64,000 nucleotides of DNA from CAKRJP01 sp963597615 (GTDB lineage: Bacteria > Bacillota > Clostridia > Lachnospirales > Lachnospiraceae): assembly GCA_963597615.1 (NCBI GenBank), contig CAVBQS010000019.1:1-64000 (forward strand), written 5' to 3'. Below are positions 1-7,948 of the stretch, piece after piece. The stretch's first letter is position 1, and every line of letters starts with the position of its first letter. The notes below the pieces were generated by a model. The model saw only the letters and a list, made by a program, of their open reading frames with translations, was not told the DNA's origin and did no database searches. A program made the position numbers and the translations under genes.

Positions 1-46
1 TGATATAATGGACATGGCATAAATCTCCTTTTTTGTATATGGTTTC

Positions 47-1027
47 TTGTCAATTGGTTTGGGTGGTTATCAGACGTTAGCGATTGATTCGGTTGATAAG
101 GTAGCAACCATTGATTGTGACGGACCGGCAGCTTTGAATTCAAATTTTGCTAATTTTACAGGAGTTGGTTCTATTGGATTCCCTTGTGAAATTATTATTG
201 GAAATACCTGGAATAGAGATATAGCGCTAGCTTACGGCGAAATATTTGGGGAAATGGCCGATGAAATGGGAGTATCAGGATGGTATGCTCCGGGAGTAAA
301 TATTCATAGGAATCCATTTTCAGGACGTAACTTTGAGTATTATTCAGAGGACCCTGTCTTATCAGGAGATATCGCAGCCCAGGCAGTTATTGGTGCGGCA
401 AATCATGGGGTTTATGCTTATGTAAAACATTTTGCATTAAATGATCAAGAAACCAATCGTTATGGAATGTTAGCAACCTGGTGTAACGAACAGGCTATGC
501 GGGAAGTATATCTGAAATCTTTTGAAATCGCAGTGAAAGAAGGTCGCGCTACTGCAATGATGTCTGCTTACAACTATATTGGAGATGAGTGGGCTGGAGC
601 TACAAGTGAATTGCAGAATACAGTTCTTCGTGATGAATGGGGCTTTAGAGGCATGGTGGTTTCCGACTATTTCGGGTTCCAGGGCTTTGGATATATGGAT
701 GCAGATAAAGGAATCCGTGGCGGTACAGATATGAATCTGACAGCAAATGAAGTGACAGAAGCCTATCCTGATGATACTAGCAGTGCAACTGGTGTACTGG
801 CCATGAGACAGGCTGCAAAGAACATTTTGTATACGGTAGTCAATAGCAGAGCTTATGGTGATGATGTGGTTCATGCAGGACCGGCAATGTGGGAAATCCT
901 ACTGGGAGTGCTGGATGCAATCCTCTTTGTAATTATTGTATTGATCGAAGTATTTGTAGTACGTAAAGGTTATTTAAAAAGAATAGCGTCGCCTGATGGT
1001 GATACGCTTAAAGATGTTTTAATGTAA
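47..1027 (+). CDS. Glycoside hydrolase family 3 fragment (C-terminal catalytic part, possible pseudogene)
   Basis: The protein carries the catalytic barrel of a GH3 beta-glycosidase. It shows DGPAAL near residue 24, the PGVNIHRNPFSGRNFEYYSEDP block near 82-103, KHFALND at 127-133 and the nucleophile motif VVSDYFG with Asp207. A hydrophobic segment at about 285-308 followed by Arg and Lys anchors the C terminus, so the barrel would be membrane-tethered. In the inverted subgroup of GH3 the barrel follows the beta-sandwich domain, and that first half is missing here. The frame is closed by TAA at 20-22, and the only start is TTG at 47 without a ribosome binding site. The six codons before that stop (DIMDMA) would suit the linker of an inverted GH3, so a stop-truncated gene is likely, but the window edge hides the rest. 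Confidence 0.6.
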   Translation: MSIGLGGYQTLAIDSVDKVATIDCDGPAALNSNFANFTGVGSIGFPCEIIIGNTWNRDIALAYGEIFGEMADEMGVSGWYAPGVNIHRNPFSGRNFEYYSEDPVLSGDIAAQAVIGAANHGVYAYVKHFALNDQETNRYGMLATWCNEQAMREVYLKSFEIAVKEGRATAMMSAYNYIGDEWAGATSELQNTVLRDEWGFRGMVVSDYFGFQGFGYMDADKGIRGGTDMNLTANEVTEAYPDDTSSATGVLAMRQAAKNILYTVVNSRAYGDDVVHAGPAMWEILLGVLDAILFVIIVLIEVFVVRKGYLKRIASPDGDTLKDVLM

Positions 1028-1067
1028 TAGTACGGTGCAACTTGGAAACAGGTTGCACCGTACTATT
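1026..1067 (+). terminator. Perfect 16-bp inverted repeat after the GH3 gene
   Basis: Arms at 1026-1041 and 1052-1067 are exact reverse complements around a 10-nt loop, so the transcript would form a long hairpin. It begins at the GH3 stop codon. There is no good U-run after it, so termination may be weak or the element may have another role. A close relative of this hairpin lies at 3616-3643. Confidence 0.6.
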
Positions 1068-1131
1068 ATAGTTGATGGATTGATTCTGGAATAGTAGAAT
1101 AAAAATATTAAAAGAAAAAGGACGTATAACT

Positions 1132-1962
1132 ATGAAAAAATTTATTTCATGGAACATTGATTCCATCAACGCAGCCCTGACATCCGAATCAGCAAGAGCA
1201 GTTTTATCAAGAAATGTATTAGAGGCAATCAAGGAAGAAAAACCAGACCTTATTGCAATACAGGAGACCAAGCTTCCAGCTACGGGTCCTTCTAAGAAGC
1301 ATATAGAGGAGTTGGAAAAATATTTTCCGGCTTATCGTATTGAGTGGGTTAGCTCTATGCCACCGGCACGAAAGGGTTATGCAGGCACTATGATTCTTTG
1401 CAGGGAAGAACTGGAAGCAGAGAAATCCTATCCCAAAATTGGGGCGCCAGATACTATGGATGACGAGGGAAGACTTCTTACCTTGGAGTTTGAGGATTTC
1501 TATTTTGTAAATGTGTATACCCCTAATGCAGGAGATGGGTTGAAACGTCTGAAAGAAAGGCAGGAATGGGACATTAAGTATGCCGACTATTTAAGCGGAC
1601 TTGATCAGACCAAACCCGTCATTGCCTGCGGGGATTTTAACGTGGCCCATGAAGAGATTGACCTTGCAAATCCAGCAGGAAATCACAGGTCTCCGGGATT
1701 TACAGACGAGGAGAGAGAGGGATTTACAAACCTCTTATCAAAAGGGTTTGTGGATACCTTCCGCTATGTTAACGGAGATGTAAAAGATGTCTATTCGTGG
1801 TGGGCACAGAGGGTCAAGACCAGTAAAATCAATAATTCGGGTTGGAGAATTGACTACTTTTTAGTAAGTGACCGTATCAAGGAACGGGTCCTTGCATCTG
1901 GAATGTTAGATTCTGGGGCAAGACAGGATCATGCGCCATTGTCATTGGAGATAGATTTATAG
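1132..1962 (+). CDS. exoA: Exodeoxyribonuclease III (AP endonuclease family)
   Basis: This is a 276-residue member of the exonuclease III / EEP nuclease family, which cuts DNA at abasic sites and degrades 3' ends in base excision repair. The family motifs appear in order: SWNID near residue 7, IQETK with the metal-binding Glu near 45, VYTPNAGDG near 127, GDFNVAH near 163, WRIDYFLVS near 242 and QDHAPL near 267. Length matches the family. The ATG has AAAAGGA at 1117-1122. The stop codon is 11 nt from the start of the sugar kinase, so the two are probably cotranscribed, although no functional link is evident. Confidence 0.92.
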   Translation: MKKFISWNIDSINAALTSESARAVLSRNVLEAIKEEKPDLIAIQETKLPATGPSKKHIEELEKYFPAYRIEWVSSMPPARKGYAGTMILCREELEAEKSYPKIGAPDTMDDEGRLLTLEFEDFYFVNVYTPNAGDGLKRLKERQEWDIKYADYLSGLDQTKPVIACGDFNVAHEEIDLANPAGNHRSPGFTDEEREGFTNLLSKGFVDTFRYVNGDVKDVYSWWAQRVKTSKINNSGWRIDYFLVSDRIKERVLASGMLDSGARQDHAPLSLEIDL

Positions 1963-1973
1963 GAGAGGTGCTT

Positions 1974-3572
1974 ATGAAAAGTGTAGAAGATGTGATTACA
2001 AATGGAAGGGCAGTTCTAGGAATTGAATTTGGTTCAACCAGAATCAAGGCGGTGTTGATTGATGAGGATCACAGGCCTGTTGCAAGTGGAGATTATGTTT
2101 GGGAGAATCGCTTGGAAAATGGTTTCTGGACCTATCATGAAGATGAGATTTGGACAGGCTTGCAGGAGGCCTATGCTAATTTGAAAAAAGATGTGGCAGA
2201 GCAATATGGCCTTAAATTGACAAAAGTTGCTGCCCTTGGATTTAGTGCCATGATGCATGGATATCTGGCATTTGATAAGAAAGGGAACCTGTTGGTTCCC
2301 TTTCGGACATGGAGAAATGCTACCACTGGCCAGGCAGCCAAAAGCTTAAGTCAGCTCTTTGAATATAACATTCCGGAACGGTGGAGCATTGCTCACCTAT
2401 ATCAGGCAATTCTAAATGGAGAAGAACATGTAAAAGATATAGCCTTTATCACTACATTGGCAGGCTATGTTCATTGGCGTATGACAGGGGAAAAGGTTCT
2501 AGGGATTGGAGATGCGTCAGGTATGTTCCCGATTGATCCTAGGACGAAGCAGTACGATGGGACTATGATGGATAAGTTTGAGGATTTGATTGCAAATTAT
2601 AACTATCCATGGCATTTGGTAGATATTTTGCCGGAGATTCGCCTTGCCGGAGAATTTGCTGGAAGTTTAAGTCTAGAAGGGGCAAAGCTACTGGATGTAA
2701 GTGGTGACTTAGAGCCAGGAATTCCTCTTGCAGCCCCAGAGGGAGATGCAGGAACCGGTATGGTTGCCACCAACAGTGTGAAGCAGAGAACCGGTAATGT
2801 ATCTGCCGGAACCTCTGTATTTGCAATGGTTGTTTTAGAGAAAGAACTTAGCAAATATTATCCCCAGATTGATATGGTAACAACACCGGACGGAAACTTG
2901 GTAGCTATGGTTCATGCCAACAATTGCACAAGTGACTTAAATGCTTGGGTTTCTCTGTGCGGGGAGTTGCTAGACTGTTTTGGAGTGCAAGTATCTGGTG
3001 AAGAATTATATGGAACCCTTTATCGCAAGTCTCTAGAAGGAGACCGGGATTGTGGAGGACTTCTTTCCTATGGCTTTTTGTCCGGGGAAAACATAATGGA
3101 ATGCCCAGAGGGACGGCCGATGTTTTTGCGTACTCCAGAAAGTAAATTTACTTTGGCGAATTTTATGCGTTCCCACCTGTATGCAAGTTTCGGTGCCTTG
3201 AAGGTAGGAATGGACTTGCTTTTGCAAGAAGAAAAGATTGCCATTGATGCCATTTATGGTCATGGGGGTATTTTTAAGACTGAGGGAGTGGCACAAAATT
3301 ACCTGGCAGCAGCATTGAATGCCCCAGTTTCTGTTATGGAGACCGCAGGAGAGGGAGGACCTTGGGGGATGGCCCTTCTGGCTGCTTATTTGGTTCATAA
3401 GCAAGAAGGGGAAAGCTTGGAAGATTATCTGGAAAAGCAGGTTTTTGCAGATGCTCTTGGGAAATCCGTTGATCCAGATCCAAAGGATATGGAAGGATTT
3501 CAGAGGTATACAAAGAGATTTAAGGATGCCATTGCTGTGGAACAGATTGCTGGAGACAATTTCAAATTATGA
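1974..3572 (+). CDS. FGGY-family carbohydrate kinase (pentulose-type, possibly L-ribulokinase or xylulokinase)
   Basis: The 532-residue protein has the two-domain FGGY kinase fold: an N-terminal phosphate loop in GIEFGSTRIKAVLID (about 16-30), a central DASGMFPID segment, GNVSAGTSVFAM (about 275-286) and a C-terminal ATP-binding stretch HGGIFKTEG followed by ETAGEGGPWGMALL. It phosphorylates a sugar, most likely a ketopentose. The sequence resembles the clostridial branch that includes the AraK ribulokinase of Clostridium acetobutylicum, but substrate cannot be fixed by reading. No sugar isomerase or epimerase is next to it. A GTG six bases upstream is also in frame, but AGGAGAGG at 1961-1968 sits correctly for the ATG at 1974. 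Confidence 0.82.
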   Translation: MKSVEDVITNGRAVLGIEFGSTRIKAVLIDEDHRPVASGDYVWENRLENGFWTYHEDEIWTGLQEAYANLKKDVAEQYGLKLTKVAALGFSAMMHGYLAFDKKGNLLVPFRTWRNATTGQAAKSLSQLFEYNIPERWSIAHLYQAILNGEEHVKDIAFITTLAGYVHWRMTGEKVLGIGDASGMFPIDPRTKQYDGTMMDKFEDLIANYNYPWHLVDILPEIRLAGEFAGSLSLEGAKLLDVSGDLEPGIPLAAPEGDAGTGMVATNSVKQRTGNVSAGTSVFAMVVLEKELSKYYPQIDMVTTPDGNLVAMVHANNCTSDLNAWVSLCGELLDCFGVQVSGEELYGTLYRKSLEGDRDCGGLLSYGFLSGENIMECPEGRPMFLRTPESKFTLANFMRSHLYASFGALKVGMDLLLQEEKIAIDAIYGHGGIFKTEGVAQNYLAAALNAPVSVMETAGEGGPWGMALLAAYLVHKQEGESLEDYLEKQVFADALGKSVDPDPKDMEGFQRYTKRFKDAIAVEQIAGDNFKL

Positions 3573-3615
3573 TAATGGTAATACCACGTAAGGAAATTTT
3601 AATGTAATAGTTATA

Positions 3616-3652
3616 CGGTGCAACTTGCAAATAGGTTGCACCGATTTTTTTT
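3616..3652 (+). terminator. Rho-independent terminator after the sugar kinase
   Basis: Arms CGGTGCAAC (3616-3624) and GTTGCACCG (3635-3643) form a hairpin followed by eight T. The hairpin and the stretch before it closely match the element at 1017-1060 behind the GH3 fragment. Confidence 0.85.
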
Positions 3653-3733
3653 GTACTTGCCAATATGCCATTATATATGCCACTGATATCGTCACTTCCA
3701 TATTGTATTCTATATTCTGATCCGTCTGTATAG

Positions 3734-3850
3734 TCAACCTGACCTGTTGTCGGATAATTTACGAAACATCTTTCCGTACTTTTTGTCCAGTTCATGTATT
3801 CCTTGCTCATTCCGTGAAAAAAACAGCTCTATGATTTGTTCGTCTGTCAC
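3734..3850 (-). pseudogene. N-terminal stub of an RNA polymerase sigma-70/ECF-type factor
   Basis: On the minus strand a GTG at 3850-3848, preceded by AAAGGGG, opens a 38-codon frame beginning MTDEQIIELFFSRNEQG and continuing IHELDKKYGKMFRKLSDN before TGA at 3736-3734. This matches the start of region 2 in small sigma factors common in Lachnospiraceae, where the next residues would be an Ile-Leu-Asn type continuation leading into a coding region several times longer. Here homology stops abruptly after LSDN, so the gene is a truncated relic. Nothing recognisable follows toward 3650. Recognition is by eye from a short segment. Confidence 0.6.
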
Positions 3851-4014
3851 TATAGTGCCCCTTTCTCATTTGTATGTTTTTTGTGTTTCATTTACATACT
3901 ACGAATTCATCATCAGATACTACATATAAATGAATTATATCAGAAAACTTTATTTATTGATTTCCCATTACTGCTTTATATGGTATGGCATCATCAATTG
4001 ATGCATTGCTTTTT

Positions 4015-4165
4015 GGAAAAATGTTGCAAAGCATGGGTGAAAATAATGGAAAAATGTTACAGAGTATAGGTAAAAAGCTAGAAAAATGTTACGGAGTATG
4101 TTGAAAATACTGAGAAAAATGTTACAATTCTAGTATCAGGAGGTGCTGGATTTATGTTGCAGAGA
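4015..4165 (+). repeat. Imperfect tandem repeat with 33-bp period, running into the start of the ATPase gene
   Basis: The core GAAAAATGTT followed by RC recurs with its ATG at 4021, 4054, 4086 and 4119 (spacings 33, 32 and 33). A fifth, divergent match is the start region of the next gene, ATGTTGCAGAG at 4154 (spacing 35). Read in frame, the first two units encode MLQSMGENNGK and MLQSIGKKLEK, and the 32-bp spacing shifts the frame of the third. The array looks like a decayed coding repeat of 11 residues. It also covers the upstream region of the ATPase gene. Confidence 0.7.
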
Positions 4166-5515
4166 GAAATTTCTAACCAATTAATCTCATGGAAAAGCCA
4201 AAAAAATAAAAAAGCCCTGTGTGTGATCGGCGCACGGCAAATCGGAAAAACAACGATTATACGGGAATTCGCAAAGGAAAATTATGAGAATTTTGTAGAA
4301 ATAAACTTTATTTTGGATAAAGGTGCAGAACGAATTTTCGATGGAAAACTGGATGCGAATACAATTATTGAAAATATCACAGCATTTAAAAGACAGAAAT
4401 TAGAATCTGGGAAGACCTTGATTTTTTTAGATGAGATACAGGAATGCCCGAATGCAAGATGTGCGATTAAGTTTCTGGTGGAAGATGGAAGGTTTGATTA
4501 TATTGAATCTGTTTCTTTGCTTGGAGTAAAATGCAAAGAAGTTCCTTCCTATGCAGTTGGTTTTGAAGAGATTATTTACATGTATCCCATGAGTTTTGAG
4601 GAATATGCTAGTGCAAATGGAGTGCAGGAGTCTACCTTTGAATTGTTAAAGCAGTGCTATCAGAGGAAAGAAGCAGTGCCAGAGGCGATTCATGAGACCA
4701 TGCTGAAGCTATTTTTTACCTATATTGTTGTGGGAGGAATGCCCGATGTTGTACAGACCTATGTCGACACTCACGACATTGGAAAAGTAATTCAAACTCA
4801 AAGAGAAATATTGGAGCTATATAGATTAGATATTTCCAAATATGCAGAAAACAATGAGAAGATAAAAGTAAAAGCAATCTTTGATAGCATTCCTGCTCAA
4901 CTGGACGATAAAAATAGAAGATTTATATTAACCAGGATCGATGAAAATGGGAGAATGAATCGTTATGAAAATGCCTTTCTCTGGTTGAGCGATGCCGGTG
5001 TTGCCCTGCCTTCTTATAATGTGACAGAACCTCAGCCACCTTTGCAATTGAATGAGAAAAGAAATTTGTTCAAATTATTTATGGGCGATACAGGTTTGCT
5101 TTGTGCAGCCTGTATGGAAAATATACAGTTTGAGTTGCTTCAGGGAAATATGGAAGTGAATATGGGAAGTATTCTGGAAAATATCTTTGCGCAGGCCGTA
5201 AAATGCAATGGATTTTCTTTAAATTACTTTGAGTCAAAGAAATATGGAGAATTGGATTTTGTAATTCAAAATGGATTAAAAATAGATTTGTTGGAGATTA
5301 AATCTGGGAATGATTACAGGAAACATTCTGCTTTGAAGAAGATTTCAAATGTTGAAAACTGGAAGTTTGGACAAAAACTTGTATTTTGTAAGGGGAATAT
5401 TGAGATGCAAGATGAGGTAGAGTACCTGCCTTGGTATATGGTAATGTTTTACAAGCCAGAGGCAGTGCCGGAAAAATTAATATATCAGGTGGATCTGTCT
5501 GGGCTACAAAAATAG
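4154..5515 (+). CDS. AAA-family ATPase with DUF4143 domain
   Basis: The 453-residue protein begins with an AAA_14 P-loop domain: Walker A GARQIGKT near residues 27-34 and Walker B LIFLDEIQE near 91-99. The C-terminal half is DUF4143, ending in a nuclease-like segment with ESKKYGELDFVI and LLEIKSG, where the D..E.K pattern is that of a PD-(D/E)xK fold. These proteins are widespread in gut Firmicutes and their role is not established. The usual ESGSLLG after the Walker B region reads ESVSLLG here, a change of a normally fixed glycine. Ribosome binding site AGGAGG lies at about 4139-4144. The gene is alone and ends at a convergent terminator. Confidence 0.85.
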   Translation: MLQREISNQLISWKSQKNKKALCVIGARQIGKTTIIREFAKENYENFVEINFILDKGAERIFDGKLDANTIIENITAFKRQKLESGKTLIFLDEIQECPNARCAIKFLVEDGRFDYIESVSLLGVKCKEVPSYAVGFEEIIYMYPMSFEEYASANGVQESTFELLKQCYQRKEAVPEAIHETMLKLFFTYIVVGGMPDVVQTYVDTHDIGKVIQTQREILELYRLDISKYAENNEKIKVKAIFDSIPAQLDDKNRRFILTRIDENGRMNRYENAFLWLSDAGVALPSYNVTEPQPPLQLNEKRNLFKLFMGDTGLLCAACMENIQFELLQGNMEVNMGSILENIFAQAVKCNGFSLNYFESKKYGELDFVIQNGLKIDLLEIKSGNDYRKHSALKKISNVENWKFGQKLVFCKGNIEMQDEVEYLPWYMVMFYKPEAVPEKLIYQVDLSGLQK

Positions 5516-5516
5516 G

Positions 5517-5557
5517 AAGGTTTTAATGCCCTCGATGTAGAGGACACTAAAAGCCTT
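5517..5557. terminator. Bidirectional hairpin between convergent genes
   Basis: AAGGTTTTAATGCCCTC (5517-5533) pairs imperfectly, with G-U pairs and one bulge, with GAGGACACTAAAAGCCTT (5540-5557). It lies between the stop of the ATPase gene and the stop of the minus-strand MATE gene, where it could serve both. Confidence 0.65.
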
Positions 5558-5560
5558 GAT

Positions 5561-6904
5561 TTAGCTCTTCTGATCTAGAAGGCGTATCACTAAGAAACCC
5601 AAATTAACAAGGATAATTGTCAGACACCAGGAAAGCGGAAAGGCATGAAACAGCATGGGCAGAGTGTGATTGGATGGAAAAATGGTGCAGATCCAAATAA
5701 TCCGAAAAGCGCAGGTTCCAACCATGGTGCTAAGGGCTGGGTATAGGGCGTGGCCACTTCCCCGAAGGGCCCCTGCAGGTATTTCATATAGATTGCAGAT
5801 TGGCTCGAAAGCAAGGATACATAAAATTCGGATAACAGCACTTTCAATAACGGCAGGGTTTGGTGTGAAGAGACCAGCGAAAAAGTAGCGAAATATAAGG
5901 ACCAAGTAAATAGGGATAGAGCTACAAATGGTTGAGAGGAGTAAGCTTAACCATAATATTTTTTTACAGCGTTTTTTTTGGTCGGCGGCGTGATTTTGGC
6001 CGGTGAAGGTGGTTGCTGTCTGTCCAAAGGCAGTAATAATATAATAGGTAAAATATTCGAAATTCATAGCAACAGTGCTGCCTGCAATGGCAGTCTCACC
6101 GAAGCTATTCACTGAGGCTTGAACAAAAATATTTGCGAAACAAAATACTGCACCCTGAATGGCAGAGGGCAGTCCCACTTTTAAAATTTCTAATGAAATT
6201 TGAGAAGAAAAAAGGGCCTGCTTATTTTTATGGGAAAAAGTATTTTCTTTAAAAAGCCGCCTTAGTACAATGGAAGCGGCCAACAGATTGGAAAGATCTG
6301 TTGCAATGGAAACTCCCGCAACACCCATGCGGAAGATTACAACAAAAAATAAATTGAGCCCTACATTAAAGACGCCTGAAAATACCAGGGCTATAAAGGG
6401 ATAGCGGCTATCTCCTTTGGCTCTGAGAATGGCAGAAGCAAAATCATATAGCAAAAGGAAGGGATAGCCAAGTAGATAAATTCGAAGATAAAGGCTTGCA
6501 TCCTGCAGGATGGCCTCAGGGGCATGAATAAATCGGAGCAGAGGATTGGCAATTATCTGCCCCAAAGCCAGACCAATCAAACCTATGAGGATCGACATAA
6601 TCATGGTGGTGCTAATCACTTTGGGAATATCCTTTTGGTCCCCTTTGCCAATTAAATTTGCAACCAATACATTTGCTCCAATGGATAATCCGGAGGATAC
6701 AGTGACAATCAGGGCCACGATTTCTGTATTGGTTCCCACTGCAGCCAGGGCATTTTGATTTCCGAAAGAACCAACAACTGCAGTGTCAGCAGCGCTAAAT
6801 AGCTGTTGAAGCATGCTGCTTAGGGCAATGGGAAGGGTAAATAAAAGTAGTTTTTTCGTGAGTGGTCCCTGTAGCATATCAATAGTTGAAGATTTAAAAT
6901 TCAT
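5561..6904 (-). CDS. MATE family multidrug/antimicrobial extrusion transporter
   Basis: This 447-residue integral membrane protein has about 12 hydrophobic segments and the MATE pattern: LTKKLLLFTLPIALSSMLQQLFSA at the start (helix 1, quoted in part), AVGTNTEIVAL near 57, GANVLVANLIGKGD near 75-88, and the second-half repeat beginning LEILKVGLPSAIQGA near 230. MATE proteins export drugs or metabolites by exchange with sodium or protons. The ATG has AAGGAGGT immediately upstream on the minus strand. It is divergent from a LysR regulator at 7006, which probably controls it. The substrate is unknown. Confidence 0.9.
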   Translation of the reverse strand: MNFKSSTIDMLQGPLTKKLLLFTLPIALSSMLQQLFSAADTAVVGSFGNQNALAAVGTNTEIVALIVTVSSGLSIGANVLVANLIGKGDQKDIPKVISTTMIMSILIGLIGLALGQIIANPLLRFIHAPEAILQDASLYLRIYLLGYPFLLLYDFASAILRAKGDSRYPFIALVFSGVFNVGLNLFFVVIFRMGVAGVSIATDLSNLLAASIVLRRLFKENTFSHKNKQALFSSQISLEILKVGLPSAIQGAVFCFANIFVQASVNSFGETAIAGSTVAMNFEYFTYYIITAFGQTATTFTGQNHAADQKKRCKKILWLSLLLSTICSSIPIYLVLIFRYFFAGLFTPNPAVIESAVIRILCILAFEPICNLYEIPAGALRGSGHALYPALSTMVGTCAFRIIWICTIFPSNHTLPMLFHAFPLSWCLTIILVNLGFLVIRLLDQKS

Positions 6905-6923
6905 GAGGCTACCTCCTTTGTCT

Positions 6924-6983
6924 TATTGCAATATTGTATAGCTGGGGGTAAAATATAAAAAGCGAATATTATGAATGCAATAT
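6924..6983. promoter_or_regulatory. Candidate operator in the MATE/LysR divergent intergenic region
   Basis: A perfect palindrome TATTGCAATA lies at 6924-6933, and its core TGCAATAT (6927-6934) recurs at 6976-6983. Two copies of the same word between a divergent LysR gene and its neighbour are typical of a regulator binding region. Assignment to this LysR is inference. Confidence 0.4.
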
Positions 6984-7005
6984 ATCGAAGAAAGGAATGG
7001 ATGAA

Positions 7006-7926
7006 ATGGATAAGATGGATAAACCGGAAACCCCTTTGCTTAAATACCTGGCCTTCGTAAAAACTGTGGAAAAAGGAAATATTACCAAGGCAGCTCAGGA
7101 GCTTGATTATGCCCAGTCCTCCGTCAGCAAGATGATTGGAGACCTAGAAAAGGAATGGGGCATGACTTTGCTGGAGCGCAGCAAAAAAGGTGTCAGCCTA
7201 ACTTCAGCGGGAGAACAGATTTTACCTACTATTCGTAAGGTTCTAAATGAACACAGGGAACTGGAGGAGCAGATCCATAAGTTAAAAGGCCTGGAAACTG
7301 GCCTGGTTCGTATTGGAACCTTTTCTAGTGTGGCAATTAACTGGCTGCCGGAGCTTTTTTCTAAACTACAAAAAGATTATCCGGGAATTGAGTATGAACT
7401 GCTTTTAGGGGACTATGAAGAAGTAGAACATTGGATTGATGTAGGGCGGGTGGATTGCGGATTTTTGCGGCTTCCCACTGAAAACAAATTTGATACGATT
7501 CCCCTAAAAAAAGATGAATATAAGGTGGTTTTGCCAGTAGGGCATCCCCTCGCCTACAAGGATCGGGTGGCCATTGGTGATTTAAACCAGCAGCCTTTTT
7601 TGTTGTTGGAGCATGGTGGAAAAACGGAAGTATCGGATTTGCTGGAGCGTTATCATGTGCATCCTGATATTCGGTTTACAACCTGGGAGGACTTTGCCAT
7701 TATGGCCATGGTGGAAAAAGGAATGGGAATTGGGATCCTTCCGGGGTTGATTTTAAAACGAGTTCCCTATCAGATGGAAATCCGGGCCCTGGAAGAGCCA
7801 TATTATCGGTCTGTTGGACTTGCTATGAAAAATAGAAAGCATTTGACACCGGCAGTGGAAAAATTTCTTGAGTACCTAGAACCATTTCAGGAAAGTAATG
7901 ACTCTGATTATGATATACTGAAATAA
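7006..7926 (+). CDS. LysR family transcriptional regulator
   Basis: The N-terminal 65 residues form the LysR winged helix: YLAFVKTVEKGNITKAAQEL, then AQSSVSKMIGDLEKEWGMTLLERS and LTSAGEQIL. The rest is a periplasmic-binding-like effector domain starting near LVRIGTFSSVAINWLP. The gene is divergent from the MATE exporter, so it most likely controls that exporter in response to a substrate. Three in-frame ATG codons (6997, 7006, 7015) are possible. AAAGGA at 6991-6996 touches the first but sits 9 nt before the second, so 7006 is preferred. It ends 22 nt before the Wadjet fusion gene, which has its own ribosome binding site. Confidence 0.9.
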   Translation: MDKMDKPETPLLKYLAFVKTVEKGNITKAAQELDYAQSSVSKMIGDLEKEWGMTLLERSKKGVSLTSAGEQILPTIRKVLNEHRELEEQIHKLKGLETGLVRIGTFSSVAINWLPELFSKLQKDYPGIEYELLLGDYEEVEHWIDVGRVDCGFLRLPTENKFDTIPLKKDEYKVVLPVGHPLAYKDRVAIGDLNQQPFLLLEHGGKTEVSDLLERYHVHPDIRFTTWEDFAIMAMVEKGMGIGILPGLILKRVPYQMEIRALEEPYYRSVGLAMKNRKHLTPAVEKFLEYLEPFQESNDSDYDILK

Positions 7927-7948
7927 CTGAATCAAAAGGAGAAGTTCT

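Noticed and set aside
3562..3810. 82-codon minus-strand frame overlapping the sigma stub
   Set aside because: It is offset from the sigma frame, crosses the terminator hairpin, and shows no recognisable domain.
4015..4165. CRISPR-like array
   Set aside because: Units are contiguous with no unique spacers, the period is 33 bp in total, and the units encode a peptide repeat. No cas gene is nearby.
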